This document shows positions 7,840 to 14,120 of a stretch of DNA of 16,289 nucleotides, piece after piece. The stretch is from Defluviitaleaceae bacterium (GTDB taxonomy: Bacteria > Bacillota > Clostridia > Lachnospirales > WQUN01), in the NCBI GenBank assembly GCA_009782245.1, contig WRKK01000339.1, forward strand, positions 1 to 16,289, given 5' to 3'. The notes below the pieces were generated by a model. It did no database searches. It was not told the DNA's origin and was given only the letters and a program-made list of their open reading frames with translations. A program made the position numbers and the translations under genes. Numbering within the stretch: the stretch's first letter is position 1; each line of letters begins with the position of its first letter.

Positions 7840-8169
7840 TTACGTCTGCAAAAACTCTTCAATTTCCTGCTCAACTGCGGTTAGTCGCTCCTCTAGTTCT
7901 GGTAGAAGAGTGCTAGTGCCGTTTTTTAGCTGTTCTTCCATTTTGCCCAATGTTTCCGCTAGTGGATTCATGGCTAAATTGGCGGCTACTCCTTTTAGTG
8001 CATGACACGCTTTCATTGCCTCTTCTGGTTCGTTGCTGGCAATCGCCGCAGAAATTTTGTCCACTAACTCTCTGCCAGAAAATTTTTTTAGCAAGGTTTG
8101 AAAAATTTTTTTGTTGTTTACTACACGTTTTAAGCCATCTTCTAATGAAATTGCTCTAACTGCGTCCAT
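7840..8169 (-). CDS. Stand-alone HPt (histidine phosphotransfer) domain protein
   Basis: Small cytoplasmic phosphorelay protein. The helical Hpt signature KACHALKGVAANLAM contains the phospho-accepting His, residue 56 from ATG 8169. The whole protein is about 109 aa, one Hpt four-helix bundle and nothing else. ATG 8169 sits 8 nt after AAGGAG; an upstream GTG at 8178 lies too close to that site. It probably relays phosphate between a hybrid kinase and a receiver protein. No kinase is in the window; the REC-HD-GYP protein at 12824 is a possible but unproven partner. It is followed by ftsW on the same strand 91 bp away, without a clear terminator between them. Confidence 0.88.
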   Translation of the reverse strand: MDAVRAISLEDGLKRVVNNKKIFQTLLKKFSGRELVDKISAAIASNEPEEAMKACHALKGVAANLAMNPLAETLGKMEEQLKNGTSTLLPELEERLTAVEQEIEEFLQT

Positions 8170-8197
8170 TTTGTACACTCCTTTTTTACGTTTAACA

Positions 8198-8227
8198 AGT
8201 ATAAATTACAGTTTATTACGTTTGCAA
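8198..8227 (-). promoter_or_regulatory. Possible promoter for the HPt gene
   Basis: On the minus strand, TTGCAA (8222-8227), an 18-bp spacer and TATACT (8198-8203). It overlaps the last codons of the MFS gene. The match is moderate; the HPt gene may instead be read from the MFS promoter. Confidence 0.35.
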
Positions 8228-9379
8228 AATGTAACCTCTTTTCACAAAAACAACCGAGGAGACCAATCCAACAAAGCCGATTAATCCCGTAACAACAAAA
8301 GCGGTTGACATTGTAAAACTGTGGCTTATCCAGCCAGTTGCAAACGGGCCCAGGAACATACCCAGCCCATAAGCTGCTTGAAAAAATCCCATTGCGGTGG
8401 CGCGGCGTTCGCTGGCTATTGCTTTTATGGATAGCCCCATAAGTACGGTCATTAAGCCCGACAAGCCCAAACTGCTTAAAAATTGCACAGCAAACAGTTG
8501 CAACAAGTTTTGCGACCAAACAACCAGCACCGTACCAACAGCGGCTAAAGCAAAGCCCCAAACTAAAGTTGCGGTTACGCCGATTTTGTTTACCACTTTT
8601 ACCATTATAGGCGATATTAGCAGCGCTGGCAAGGTAGAAATTACGCCAAGCAAGCCCAGCTGATAATTGCTTGCGCCCATATCGTTTGCGACCATTGGCG
8701 TAAAGCCAAACGTGGTTGCAAACATAATATATTGCGAAACGATAGCCAAAACGGAGGCACAAATTAATTGCTTGTCCTTTGCGACTTCCAGCAAAGCGGC
8801 GAGATTCGGCGGGTTGCTTGTTTTTTCGGGATCGGGCTTACTTTCCCGCATACCTATCCCAAAAATTAGCCCCGCAAGCCCCAAAATGCCGCCCAGCAAA
8901 AAGGCATAAGAAAAACCCAACCATTCCGCAAAAAGCCCACCAAGCAACAAAGCCGCCATTCTACCAAAACCGTTAGCGGCGTTAAGTAGCCCAATAGAGC
9001 GGATTGTGTCTTCTGGTTTGTAGTAGCTTGCGCCCAAAATTGTAAAAGTTACCCAAGTTGCGGCGGTTACGCCCGCTAAGCTACGTGCGACCAGTAAAAC
9101 TATGGGGTTCGCCCACAAAAACACCGATACGCCGCTTATCGTAGCAAAAAAAAGTCCAAGTAACACAAAAATTTTGCGTTTTTGCAGTCTATCGGATATT
9201 ATGCCCAACGGGAAACGTATAGCCATCTGCACAAAACCGTACGAGCCAGCAATAAGCCCAATAAGGCGCAAATCTGCTTGCATTTGTTCGGCATACGGCG
9301 TAACATACGGCACATACGTATACAACGACATCCAAAAAAATATCGTTACTATGTAAAATAATGGTAATCTGTTTTTCAT
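8216..9379 (-). CDS. MFS transporter, 12 transmembrane segments
   Basis: Major facilitator superfamily permease of about 387 aa, hydrophobic throughout, with two six-helix halves. The loop between helices 2 and 3 carries a motif-A-like RFPLGIISDRLQKRK. A charged cytoplasmic loop (MRESKPDPEKTSNPPNLAAL) separates the halves. I chose ATG 9379 because TTGGAG lies 8 nt upstream and the mature protein begins directly with helix 1 (MKNRLPLFYIVTIFFW). The longer frame from 9484 would start inside the promoter. The substrate (sugar, drug or metabolite) cannot be inferred. A strong promoter precedes it; the HPt gene follows 46 bp downstream on the same strand. Confidence 0.88.
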   Translation of the reverse strand: MKNRLPLFYIVTIFFWMSLYTYVPYVTPYAEQMQADLRLIGLIAGSYGFVQMAIRFPLGIISDRLQKRKIFVLLGLFFATISGVSVFLWANPIVLLVARSLAGVTAATWVTFTILGASYYKPEDTIRSIGLLNAANGFGRMAALLLGGLFAEWLGFSYAFLLGGILGLAGLIFGIGMRESKPDPEKTSNPPNLAALLEVAKDKQLICASVLAIVSQYIMFATTFGFTPMVANDMGASNYQLGLLGVISTLPALLISPIMVKVVNKIGVTATLVWGFALAAVGTVLVVWSQNLLQLFAVQFLSSLGLSGLMTVLMGLSIKAIASERRATAMGFFQAAYGLGMFLGPFATGWISHSFTMSTAFVVTGLIGFVGLVSSVVFVKRGYILQT

Positions 9380-9455
9380 GGTTCTGCTCCAATTTTGTTC
9401 CAAACTTGTTTTGCCTTTGTTGGTGTTTTTTGTTACCTTTTGTATTACTTTTTTT

Positions 9456-9484
9456 ATTATAGCAAAATTTATTGCGTTGGGCAA
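9456..9484 (-). promoter_or_regulatory. Sigma-A promoter of the MFS gene
   Basis: On the minus strand, TTGCCC (9479-9484), a 17-bp spacer and a perfect TATAAT (9456-9461). Predicted transcription start is near 9449, giving a leader of about 70 nt before the ATG at 9379. Confidence 0.7.
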
Positions 9485-9609
9485 GTGTTGAATTTTTTTG
9501 GGGCTATTTTTTATAATTTTATACGGATAGGTAACGGATTAAAATTATTTCCCCGTTTATTCCTACAACTAAGTTAATGACATTGGTTTCCCCTTTATGC
9601 GGCGACTAA

Positions 9610-10023
9610 TTAGCTTAGGTTTAATCGTTCTTTTAATGCAGTCTGCAAAAGTTGAGAGAAGTTTATTCCCTGCTCTTCTGCTATTTCTTTTAACCACGCT
9701 GGAATTGTTACGTTTGTTTTTACCGCTCTATTTTCTATTTGGTTTTTTACTAAAGACGGATATACTGTAACAACTGATATAATGTAACCTGGCTCTGTTT
9801 CGGGTTCTATTTGTAGTTGTTGTGGGTTTGCTGTGGGTTTTGGTAGTTCATCGTTATCGCTTTCTATTCCGTATAAATGAAACCCTAAAGCCTCTTCCGC
9901 CATTTTTGTAGCTTTTTCAAAATCGTCCCCGTAACTTGCACAGCCTGGCAAATCGGGAAAATAAACGCCAAAACCACCGTTTTTTGCAGGTTCAAACACC
10001 GCAAAATATGAATATTTACGCAT
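9610..10023 (-). CDS. hicB: HicB-family antitoxin with C-terminal ribbon-helix-helix
   Basis: Antitoxin of the HicAB type II system, 137 aa. The N-terminal HicB fold shows YFAVFEPAKNGGFGVYFPDLPGC and EKATKMAEEALGFHL, which normally binds and blocks HicA. The C-terminal 35 residues (KTNVTIPAWLKEIAEEQGIN and the following helix) look like an Arc/MetJ-type DNA-binding domain used for autorepression. A clear AGGAG site precedes ATG 10023. The gene follows hicA by 32 bp, the usual toxin-first order. The open frame is intact although its partner toxin is disrupted, as expected if the antitoxin can outlive toxin loss or also serves as a regulator. Confidence 0.9.
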   Translation of the reverse strand: MRKYSYFAVFEPAKNGGFGVYFPDLPGCASYGDDFEKATKMAEEALGFHLYGIESDNDELPKPTANPQQLQIEPETEPGYIISVVTVYPSLVKNQIENRAVKTNVTIPAWLKEIAEEQGINFSQLLQTALKERLNLS

Positions 10024-10055
10024 ATATATCTCCTATCTACAGGGCAAATAGGGCT

Positions 10056-10258
10056 TTATAGTCCTGCTTGCCTTAGTATGCTTTTTACTGTACCTATCGG
10101 AAGGTCTTCGTTATGCCATGGAATGGCCTGCCTGTCGGCAGACAGGTAACCCTACCTTTTTTTGTGTCATGTTTGTATTGCCTGTGAGAGCCGCCGTTAC
10201 TTTTCACTCGGTACCAACCGTCCGCTTTAACGGTTTTTTCTATTTTTTTCGGTTTCAC
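10056..10258 (-). pseudogene. hicA: HicA mRNA-interferase toxin, disrupted by a 20-bp palindrome insertion
   Basis: Reading from GTG 10258 (Shine-Dalgarno AAGGGGGAT just upstream) gives VKPKKIEKTVKADGWYRVKS, then NGGSHRQYKHDTKKGRVT. This is a typical HicA dsRBD-like fold with the catalytic His at codon 25 (GSH). The frame then runs into CCTGCCTGTCGGCAGACAGG (plus strand 10127-10146) and stops early with an altered tail, 54 codons in all. The normal C-terminus IPWHNEDLPIGTVKSILRQAGL lies directly beyond in another frame, with its stop at 10056. Removing exactly 20 bp joins GTT ACC ATT CCA and restores a 60-aa HicA. The toxin is therefore probably inactive, unless the altered protein folds or frameshifting occurs. 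The consensus promoter and the antitoxin are intact. Confidence 0.9.
10127..10146. repeat. 20-bp palindromic insertion in hicA
   Basis: CCTGCCTGTCGGCAGACAGG, a near-palindrome flanked by gene sequence that becomes a normal hicA frame when it is removed. Two bases (CC) are ambiguous at the junction. The same-length unit is inserted in the repeat at the right end of the window (16237-16256). Confidence 0.88.
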
Positions 10259-10280
10259 AATTATCCCCCTTAATGATTAT

Positions 10281-10309
10281 ATTATACTCCTTTATTATGC
10301 GTATGTCAA
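10281..10309 (-). promoter_or_regulatory. Consensus sigma-A promoter of hicAB
   Basis: On the minus strand, a perfect TTGACA (10304-10309), a 17-bp spacer and a perfect TATAAT (10281-10286). A second TTGACA lies 5 bp further upstream. HicAB promoters are commonly repressed by HicB or the complex; an operator cannot be pinned down here. Confidence 0.85.
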
Positions 10310-10327
10310 TAGCTGTCAAAAATTTTT

Positions 10328-10356
10328 TTGTTTTTCCGTTCAAAATGTGCTACAAT
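10328..10356 (+). promoter_or_regulatory. Putative promoter of the small membrane protein operon
   Basis: TTGTTT (10328-10333), a 17-bp spacer and TACAAT (10351-10356) on the plus strand. It is back to back with the hicAB promoter, with only 18 bp between the two -35 boxes. Transcription would start near 10363. Confidence 0.55.
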
Positions 10357-10397
10357 ACATAATGATATGGAAGTTGAAAAGGGGGCGGCAAAGTGGA

Positions 10398-10649
10398 TTG
10401 GAAATAATACTTTTTTATACCAGCCGCATTATATATTCAGCGTTTTTAGTTGCCATTATAGCCTGCATTGTTGCTAAAATACGCTTGCATTATGCAAATA
10501 AAAGGTTGCAGATTGCAAAAGACAACCTCTATACTGCAAAAGATAATTTGTACAACGCAAAAGACCGCCTGTATACCGTGCAAAAAGAATACTACGAGTT
10601 ATCAAAAGCACGTGATAATTTTACGAAAGAAATGGATAGCTTGAATTGA
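10398..10649 (+). CDS. Small membrane-anchored coiled-coil protein, function unknown
   Basis: I do not recognise a family. The product has one N-terminal membrane helix (FLVAIIACIVAKI) followed by about 50 hydrophilic residues with a regular seven-residue repeat: LQIAKDN, LYTAKDN, LYNAKDR, LYTVQKE. This predicts a coiled coil with Leu and Ala at core positions. The 21-bp DNA repeats behind it differ at synonymous positions. The start is uncertain. TTG 10398 follows AAAAGGGGG at 12 nt and gives about 83 aa; ATG 10362 would lie at the predicted transcription start, and ATG 10347 upstream of it. It is followed by the DUF4129-like gene 78 bp downstream on the same strand. FtsL/DivIC-like or spanin-like small proteins share this layout, but nothing specific supports either. 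Confidence 0.6.
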   Translation: MEIILFYTSRIIYSAFLVAIIACIVAKIRLHYANKRLQIAKDNLYTAKDNLYNAKDRLYTVQKEYYELSKARDNFTKEMDSLN

Positions 10650-10697
10650 ATTTGGTTGAATTTGGTTGAATTTGATTAAATTTGATTGAATTTGAAA
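10648..10697. repeat. Five-copy 10-bp A/T tract repeat
   Basis: GAATTTGGTT, GAATTTGGTT, GAATTTGATT, AAATTTGATT, GAATTTGAAA in tandem, beginning at the stop codon of the small membrane protein gene. The exact 10-bp period places AATTT tracts on one face of the helix, a layout that can bend DNA. Confidence 0.8.
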
Positions 10698-10727
10698 TCA
10701 AAAGTTATCCCCAATGAGGTGTCAACC

Positions 10728-11909
10728 ATGAACCAAAATCGTATGTTTACCAAAATTTTACTATATAACCTTGTGCAGTTTAGCATAATTTACGGCGTTG
10801 CTATTTTAATTGCAAGTTTTATGTTTGGCAGGCTTACGGACGTTTTGTACACGTTGCTTACTTTTGTTCCGTTTGTATTTTATTTTTATGTGCGAACCTT
10901 TGTAAAAAATCGGGTTGTTATGTTTGCCCTGCATTTGTTGCCGATAATTATCGCTACAATGCTGTTTACCAACGTGCTAGAGCGGGTTTTTGTGCTGGCA
11001 ATTTTGGCGGTTATGTTTGTGCTTTCTATTGCTGGCCGCATAAAAAATACGCCGCCGCACATTGATAAAGGTTTTAGTGCGTTTATTGCAGTTTTTCTTA
11101 CGGTGCTGTGCTTTTTGGGCGTTTGGCAAGGGTACTATTTTTTGGCGACTGTATATCCCATTGTGATAATTGTGGCTGTTTTGGCTACTGTGCTACATTC
11201 GCGCATCGACCGCACTGATTCTTCGCTGGACGCAATAACACAAACGTCAACCCAGCCAATAGACCGCATTTTGGCATTTGACAACAAAACTAATCCCATT
11301 TTGGTGGCTATTTTGCTTGTGCTTAGCTTGCTGTTTTGGCTGTTGCTTATAAATCCGTTGCTAGTGCAAATTAGCCAAATAGAATTTACTGGCAACCCCA
11401 TCGAAATACCCGCCGCCGAACACGCCGAGCCGCCGCCAGCCGCCGAGGGACTTGGTTTGGATTTTAGTATGTTCATGGACGCAGAGCAAGCCGCCCCGCA
11501 CCCTTTTTGGGAATTGCTTTCGGCAATGATTTTTTTTGTATTACAAGCCGCGGCGTTATTGTTTGGAATATTTTTAGTGGTTCGCGGCGTTATCATGTTG
11601 TACCGCTTTTTGGCGTATAATCCGCAAAATATCCCAGATATTAGCAAAACGGAGGAAAAAACTTTTATATTCTCCGAAAAAGCCAGCAATATTCAGTTGC
11701 CATTTTTGCGGTTTCTTAATTTGTCAACCGATAAAACAAGGGTAGCGTTCCGCAAAAAAATATTGTATTATAAAAAAAGGGGCGTACCGCTAACCCAATT
11801 TGATACACCCGCCCAAATTACCGCCAAAATAGCCCAAAGCCACAACGAAAACATCGAGCAACTAGCCCAACAATACGAGCAAATACGCTATTCTGCGGCG
11901 GAAAAATAA
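10728..11909 (+). CDS. Multi-span membrane protein with C-terminal DUF4129-like domain
   Basis: About 393 aa from ATG 10728, which follows GAGGTG by 7 nt; a TTG at 10686 would start inside the tandem repeat. The N-terminal half has roughly six hydrophobic helices, followed by a non-membrane Pro/Ala/Glu-rich loop (EIPAAEHAEPPPAAEG), another membrane helix (LLSAMIFFVLQAAALLFGIF) and a cytoplasmic tail. The tail matches the DUF4129 pattern: a helix starting TRVAFRKKILYYKKRG, then FDTPAQITAKIA, then AQQYEQIRYS. DUF4129 usually occurs with transglutaminase-like and MoxR/DUF58 genes, none of which is here. The stop TAA overlaps the next gene's ATG by one base, so the two are translationally coupled. 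Function unknown. Confidence 0.75.
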   Translation: MNQNRMFTKILLYNLVQFSIIYGVAILIASFMFGRLTDVLYTLLTFVPFVFYFYVRTFVKNRVVMFALHLLPIIIATMLFTNVLERVFVLAILAVMFVLSIAGRIKNTPPHIDKGFSAFIAVFLTVLCFLGVWQGYYFLATVYPIVIIVAVLATVLHSRIDRTDSSLDAITQTSTQPIDRILAFDNKTNPILVAILLVLSLLFWLLLINPLLVQISQIEFTGNPIEIPAAEHAEPPPAAEGLGLDFSMFMDAEQAAPHPFWELLSAMIFFVLQAAALLFGIFLVVRGVIMLYRFLAYNPQNIPDISKTEEKTFIFSEKASNIQLPFLRFLNLSTDKTRVAFRKKILYYKKRGVPLTQFDTPAQITAKIAQSHNENIEQLAQQYEQIRYSAAEK

Positions 11910-12700
11910 TGTATATTTTTATGGGATTATTAGGGCTGTGTTTTGGCTCGTTTGCTAATGTGCTGATTTATCGGGTTCCGCGCAAAATTTCCGTAATTTT
12001 TCCGCCGTCCCATTGCACTTTTTGCAAAAAAAGGTTAAGTTTTTTGGATTTATTGCCGATAATAAGTTATATGGCTTTTTTGGGAAAATGCCGCTATTGC
12101 AAAACCACGATAAACAAGCGGTATCCAATAATAGAAGTCCTTTGTGCGGTGTTGTTTGCAGCTAATGCCCATTTTACTTCTTCGCTGTCAACCTTTTCGA
12201 TAATACCGCTAACAATTTTGGTTTTTGTACTGTTGTGTATTTCCGCCATAGATTACGAAACCCAAACTATCCCCGATATTTTTGTGATAATTTTAGCAAT
12301 AAGCGGAATTTTTTGGGTAATGGCAGCCGAAATTTGGCAATTTTCACATATCTTGTATAATCAAATATGGCAAAATGTTACAATCGGAATGTTAACAGGG
12401 GCATTGCCTTTGTTCATTATTGATAGGCTGACTTTAATCTTGCTAAAAAAAGATGGGTTTGGTTATGGCGATGTTAAACTTATGGGTGTTGCTGGGTTGT
12501 TTTTGGGCTGGCAACTGATTTTGGTAGCTTACTTGTTTGCCTTTGCGGCAGGCGGCATATTTGGGGCATTTTTGCTAATTACACACCGTGCAAAACAAGG
12601 CGATTATATTGCATTTGCACCATTTTTGTCGGTTGGAATAGTGCTTGCATTATGGTTTGGAAAAATTTTTATAAATTTCTATTCCATATCAACTTATTAA
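11909..12700 (+). CDS. Prepilin peptidase / N-methyltransferase (family A24A)
   Basis: Bifunctional inner-membrane aspartyl protease that cleaves type IV prepilin or pseudopilin leaders and methylates the new N-terminus. The start MYIFMGLLGLCFGSFANVLIY carries the family's GSF-N--IYR motif. The N-terminal cytoplasmic domain has both CxxC pairs (C36/C39 and C61/C64), so the zinc-binding methylase part looks complete. The catalytic Asp residues are D115 in SAIDYETQTIPD and D188 in GYGDVKLMG. At 263 aa it has about eight membrane segments and normal length. ATG 11909 overlaps the previous stop (TAATG); ATG 11921 is an alternative. No pilin, ATPase or secretin gene is in the window, so its substrates must be encoded elsewhere. 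Confidence 0.93.
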   Translation: MYIFMGLLGLCFGSFANVLIYRVPRKISVIFPPSHCTFCKKRLSFLDLLPIISYMAFLGKCRYCKTTINKRYPIIEVLCAVLFAANAHFTSSLSTFSIIPLTILVFVLLCISAIDYETQTIPDIFVIILAISGIFWVMAAEIWQFSHILYNQIWQNVTIGMLTGALPLFIIDRLTLILLKKDGFGYGDVKLMGVAGLFLGWQLILVAYLFAFAAGGIFGAFLLITHRAKQGDYIAFAPFLSVGIVLALWFGKIFINFYSISTY

Positions 12701-12766
12701 GTGTTATAATTTTATTAGGACATTTTAAGAATGTGGCAAATGTGTAAAATAAAATATACTTAAAGT

Positions 12767-12823
12767 GAGGAGGAAACTGCTACAAAATTGTTTTAAGCTA
12801 TTTTTGTTGTAGCAGGGTTTTGT
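12767..12823 (+). promoter_or_regulatory. Structured leader: Shine-Dalgarno site separated from the start by a hairpin
   Basis: A strong GAGGAGG (12767-12773) lies 50 nt before the only plausible start of the REC-HD-GYP gene (ATG 12824; the same frame has a stop at 12794). Between them CTGCTACAA (12777-12785) and TTGTAGCAG (12807-12815) form a perfect 9-bp stem with a 21-nt loop. If this folds, the distance from the site to the ATG is only 11 nt. A weak local AGGG (12814-12817) is an alternative ribosome site. Confidence 0.6.
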
Positions 12824-13951
12824 ATGAGTAAAAATCATAAAATTTATTTGGTAGATGATAGCGATACATATCGTGCAATAGGGGAAAGCATCTTAAAGGA
12901 ACACTACACCGTGCTGACTTTTCCGTCTGGCGAAAAACTTTTGGAAGTTTTGCAAGGTGGTAAAAACTTGCCCGATTTAATTTTACTAGATGTTGAGATG
13001 GACGGACTATCAGGCTTTGACACGATAGAAGAGCTAAAAGCCGATCCGCTCACAATGAATGTGCCTGTTATTTTCTTGACAGGATTATCCAACCCAGAAG
13101 ACGAAGCTTATGGGTTCTCGTTGGGTGCAACCGATTATTTAACCAAGCCGTTTTCTGCACCACGGCTGCTAAAACGCTTATCTGTGCATTTGCGTATGCT
13201 GGTTTTGGAAAAAGACCTTGCAAACGTGGAACAAAAAGCCGAAAGCGTTGCAGGCGAAATAATAGACGAAACACGCGATCTAAACATGATACGCGAGGCA
13301 ATGATGCAATGGGCGTTAGAACTAGTAGAGTTCCGCCGAGATGTAACCCGCAAGCATCTTGACCGCATAAAAGGCTGCATGAAAATGCTATACGAGGCCG
13401 CTAAATACGAAGGACCTTACATCGACGAGGTTACTGACTGGGACGGCGACGCTTTATTGTTGGCATCTAGCTTGCACGATGTTGGCAAAATAAAAATTCC
13501 CGATGCTTTAGTGCTAAAAAAGACCCGACTAAACGATGCCGAGCGTGAAATAATGCACGGACACTGCGAATTTGGCAGACAGCTAATAGAAAACTTGCGC
13601 GAACGCATAGAACAACTGCCCTACTTCCAAGATAACAGCGTCGCACTAGAGCATTCCAAAACTTTCTTTAAGTTTGCACTAGCAATGACTTACTATCACC
13701 ACGAAAAATGGGACGGCACGGGCTATCCAGATTCTCTAAACGGGCAAATAATCCCGCTAGAGGCAAGAATGATGGCAATAGTAGACGGCTACGATGCACT
13801 AGTATCAAAACGGGAATATCGCGCCGCGCACAGCCATAAAGATGCAATAGAAATTATCAAAACTAGAAAAGGCGTACATTACGACCCCGCACTAACCGAC
13901 ATATTTGTAGGGTTGGAAAAAGATGTTGAAAAGATTAACCAATCTGTTTAA
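12824..13951 (+). CDS. Response regulator with HD-GYP c-di-GMP phosphodiesterase output
   Basis: Two-domain cytoplasmic protein of 375 aa. The N-terminal receiver has acidic residues D11/D12, phospho-acceptor Asp56 (LLDVEMDG), Thr86 (FLTG) and Lys108 (YLTKPF), all intact. A helical linker (about 125-170) leads to an HD-GYP domain. It carries His178 in the first helix, HD at 218/219 (SSLHDVGKIKIPD), HGHCEFG near 245-251, and the diagnostic HHEKWDGTGYP (292-302). It should hydrolyse c-di-GMP under control of a histidine kinase. No kinase adjoins it; a separate HPt protein is encoded at 7840-8169. The gene stands alone between intergenic gaps, with a structured leader (12767-12823). Its stop codon lies within a 19-bp-period repeat. 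Confidence 0.93.
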   Translation: MSKNHKIYLVDDSDTYRAIGESILKEHYTVLTFPSGEKLLEVLQGGKNLPDLILLDVEMDGLSGFDTIEELKADPLTMNVPVIFLTGLSNPEDEAYGFSLGATDYLTKPFSAPRLLKRLSVHLRMLVLEKDLANVEQKAESVAGEIIDETRDLNMIREAMMQWALELVEFRRDVTRKHLDRIKGCMKMLYEAAKYEGPYIDEVTDWDGDALLLASSLHDVGKIKIPDALVLKKTRLNDAEREIMHGHCEFGRQLIENLRERIEQLPYFQDNSVALEHSKTFFKFALAMTYYHHEKWDGTGYPDSLNGQIIPLEARMMAIVDGYDALVSKREYRAAHSHKDAIEIIKTRKGVHYDPALTDIFVGLEKDVEKINQSV

Positions 13952-13984
13952 TCTAATTAATCCAAGTTAATCTAATTAATCCAA
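13948..13984. repeat. Two-copy 19-bp-period A/T-rich direct repeat
   Basis: TTAATCTAATTAATCCAA occurs at 13948-13965 and 13967-13984, overlapping the stop codon of the REC-HD-GYP gene. No hairpin with a T-run is visible, so I do not call it a terminator. Confidence 0.75.
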
Positions 13985-14015
13985 ATGCTGAAAAATTCAC
14001 GGTTTTTTCCGCCGC

Positions 14016-14044
14016 TTGACAACACGCAATGTTACGTATATACT
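14016..14044 (+). promoter_or_regulatory. Sigma-A promoter of the ffh operon
   Basis: Perfect TTGACA (14016-14021), a 17-bp spacer and TATACT (14039-14044). Transcription would start near 14051 and cross a short GCAG-containing repeat run (14059-14110, units AATAGTGCAGAA shrinking to AATAATGCAG) before the ffh start. Confidence 0.8.
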
Positions 14045-14120
14045 TATTAATGTACGATAATAGTGCAGAAAATAGTGCAGAAAATAATGCAGAATAATGC
14101 AGAATGGCAGGTGCAAAATA

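Noticed and set aside
7823..8229. TTACGTYTGCAAA occurring at 7825-7837, 7840-7852 and 8216-8228, covering the last codons of both the HPt and MFS genes
   Set aside because: Two copies are a 15-bp tandem duplication; the third is a 13-bp match that could be chance in A/T-rich DNA of this length, and no operator symmetry is evident.
8142..8762. 206-codon minus-strand frame overlapping the MFS gene
   Set aside because: Shifted-frame shadow of the transporter on the same strand; Cys/Tyr/Asn-rich with no family features.
9485..9609. Terminator after hicB
   Set aside because: No stem followed by a T-run is visible on the minus strand; the gap holds the MFS promoter only.
12701..12766. Promoter for the HD-GYP gene (TATAAT at 12705, or GTGGCA-16-TATACT at 12733-12760)
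   Set aside because: Neither has a good -35 partner, and the second would start transcription at the Shine-Dalgarno site itself; not strong enough to list as a feature.
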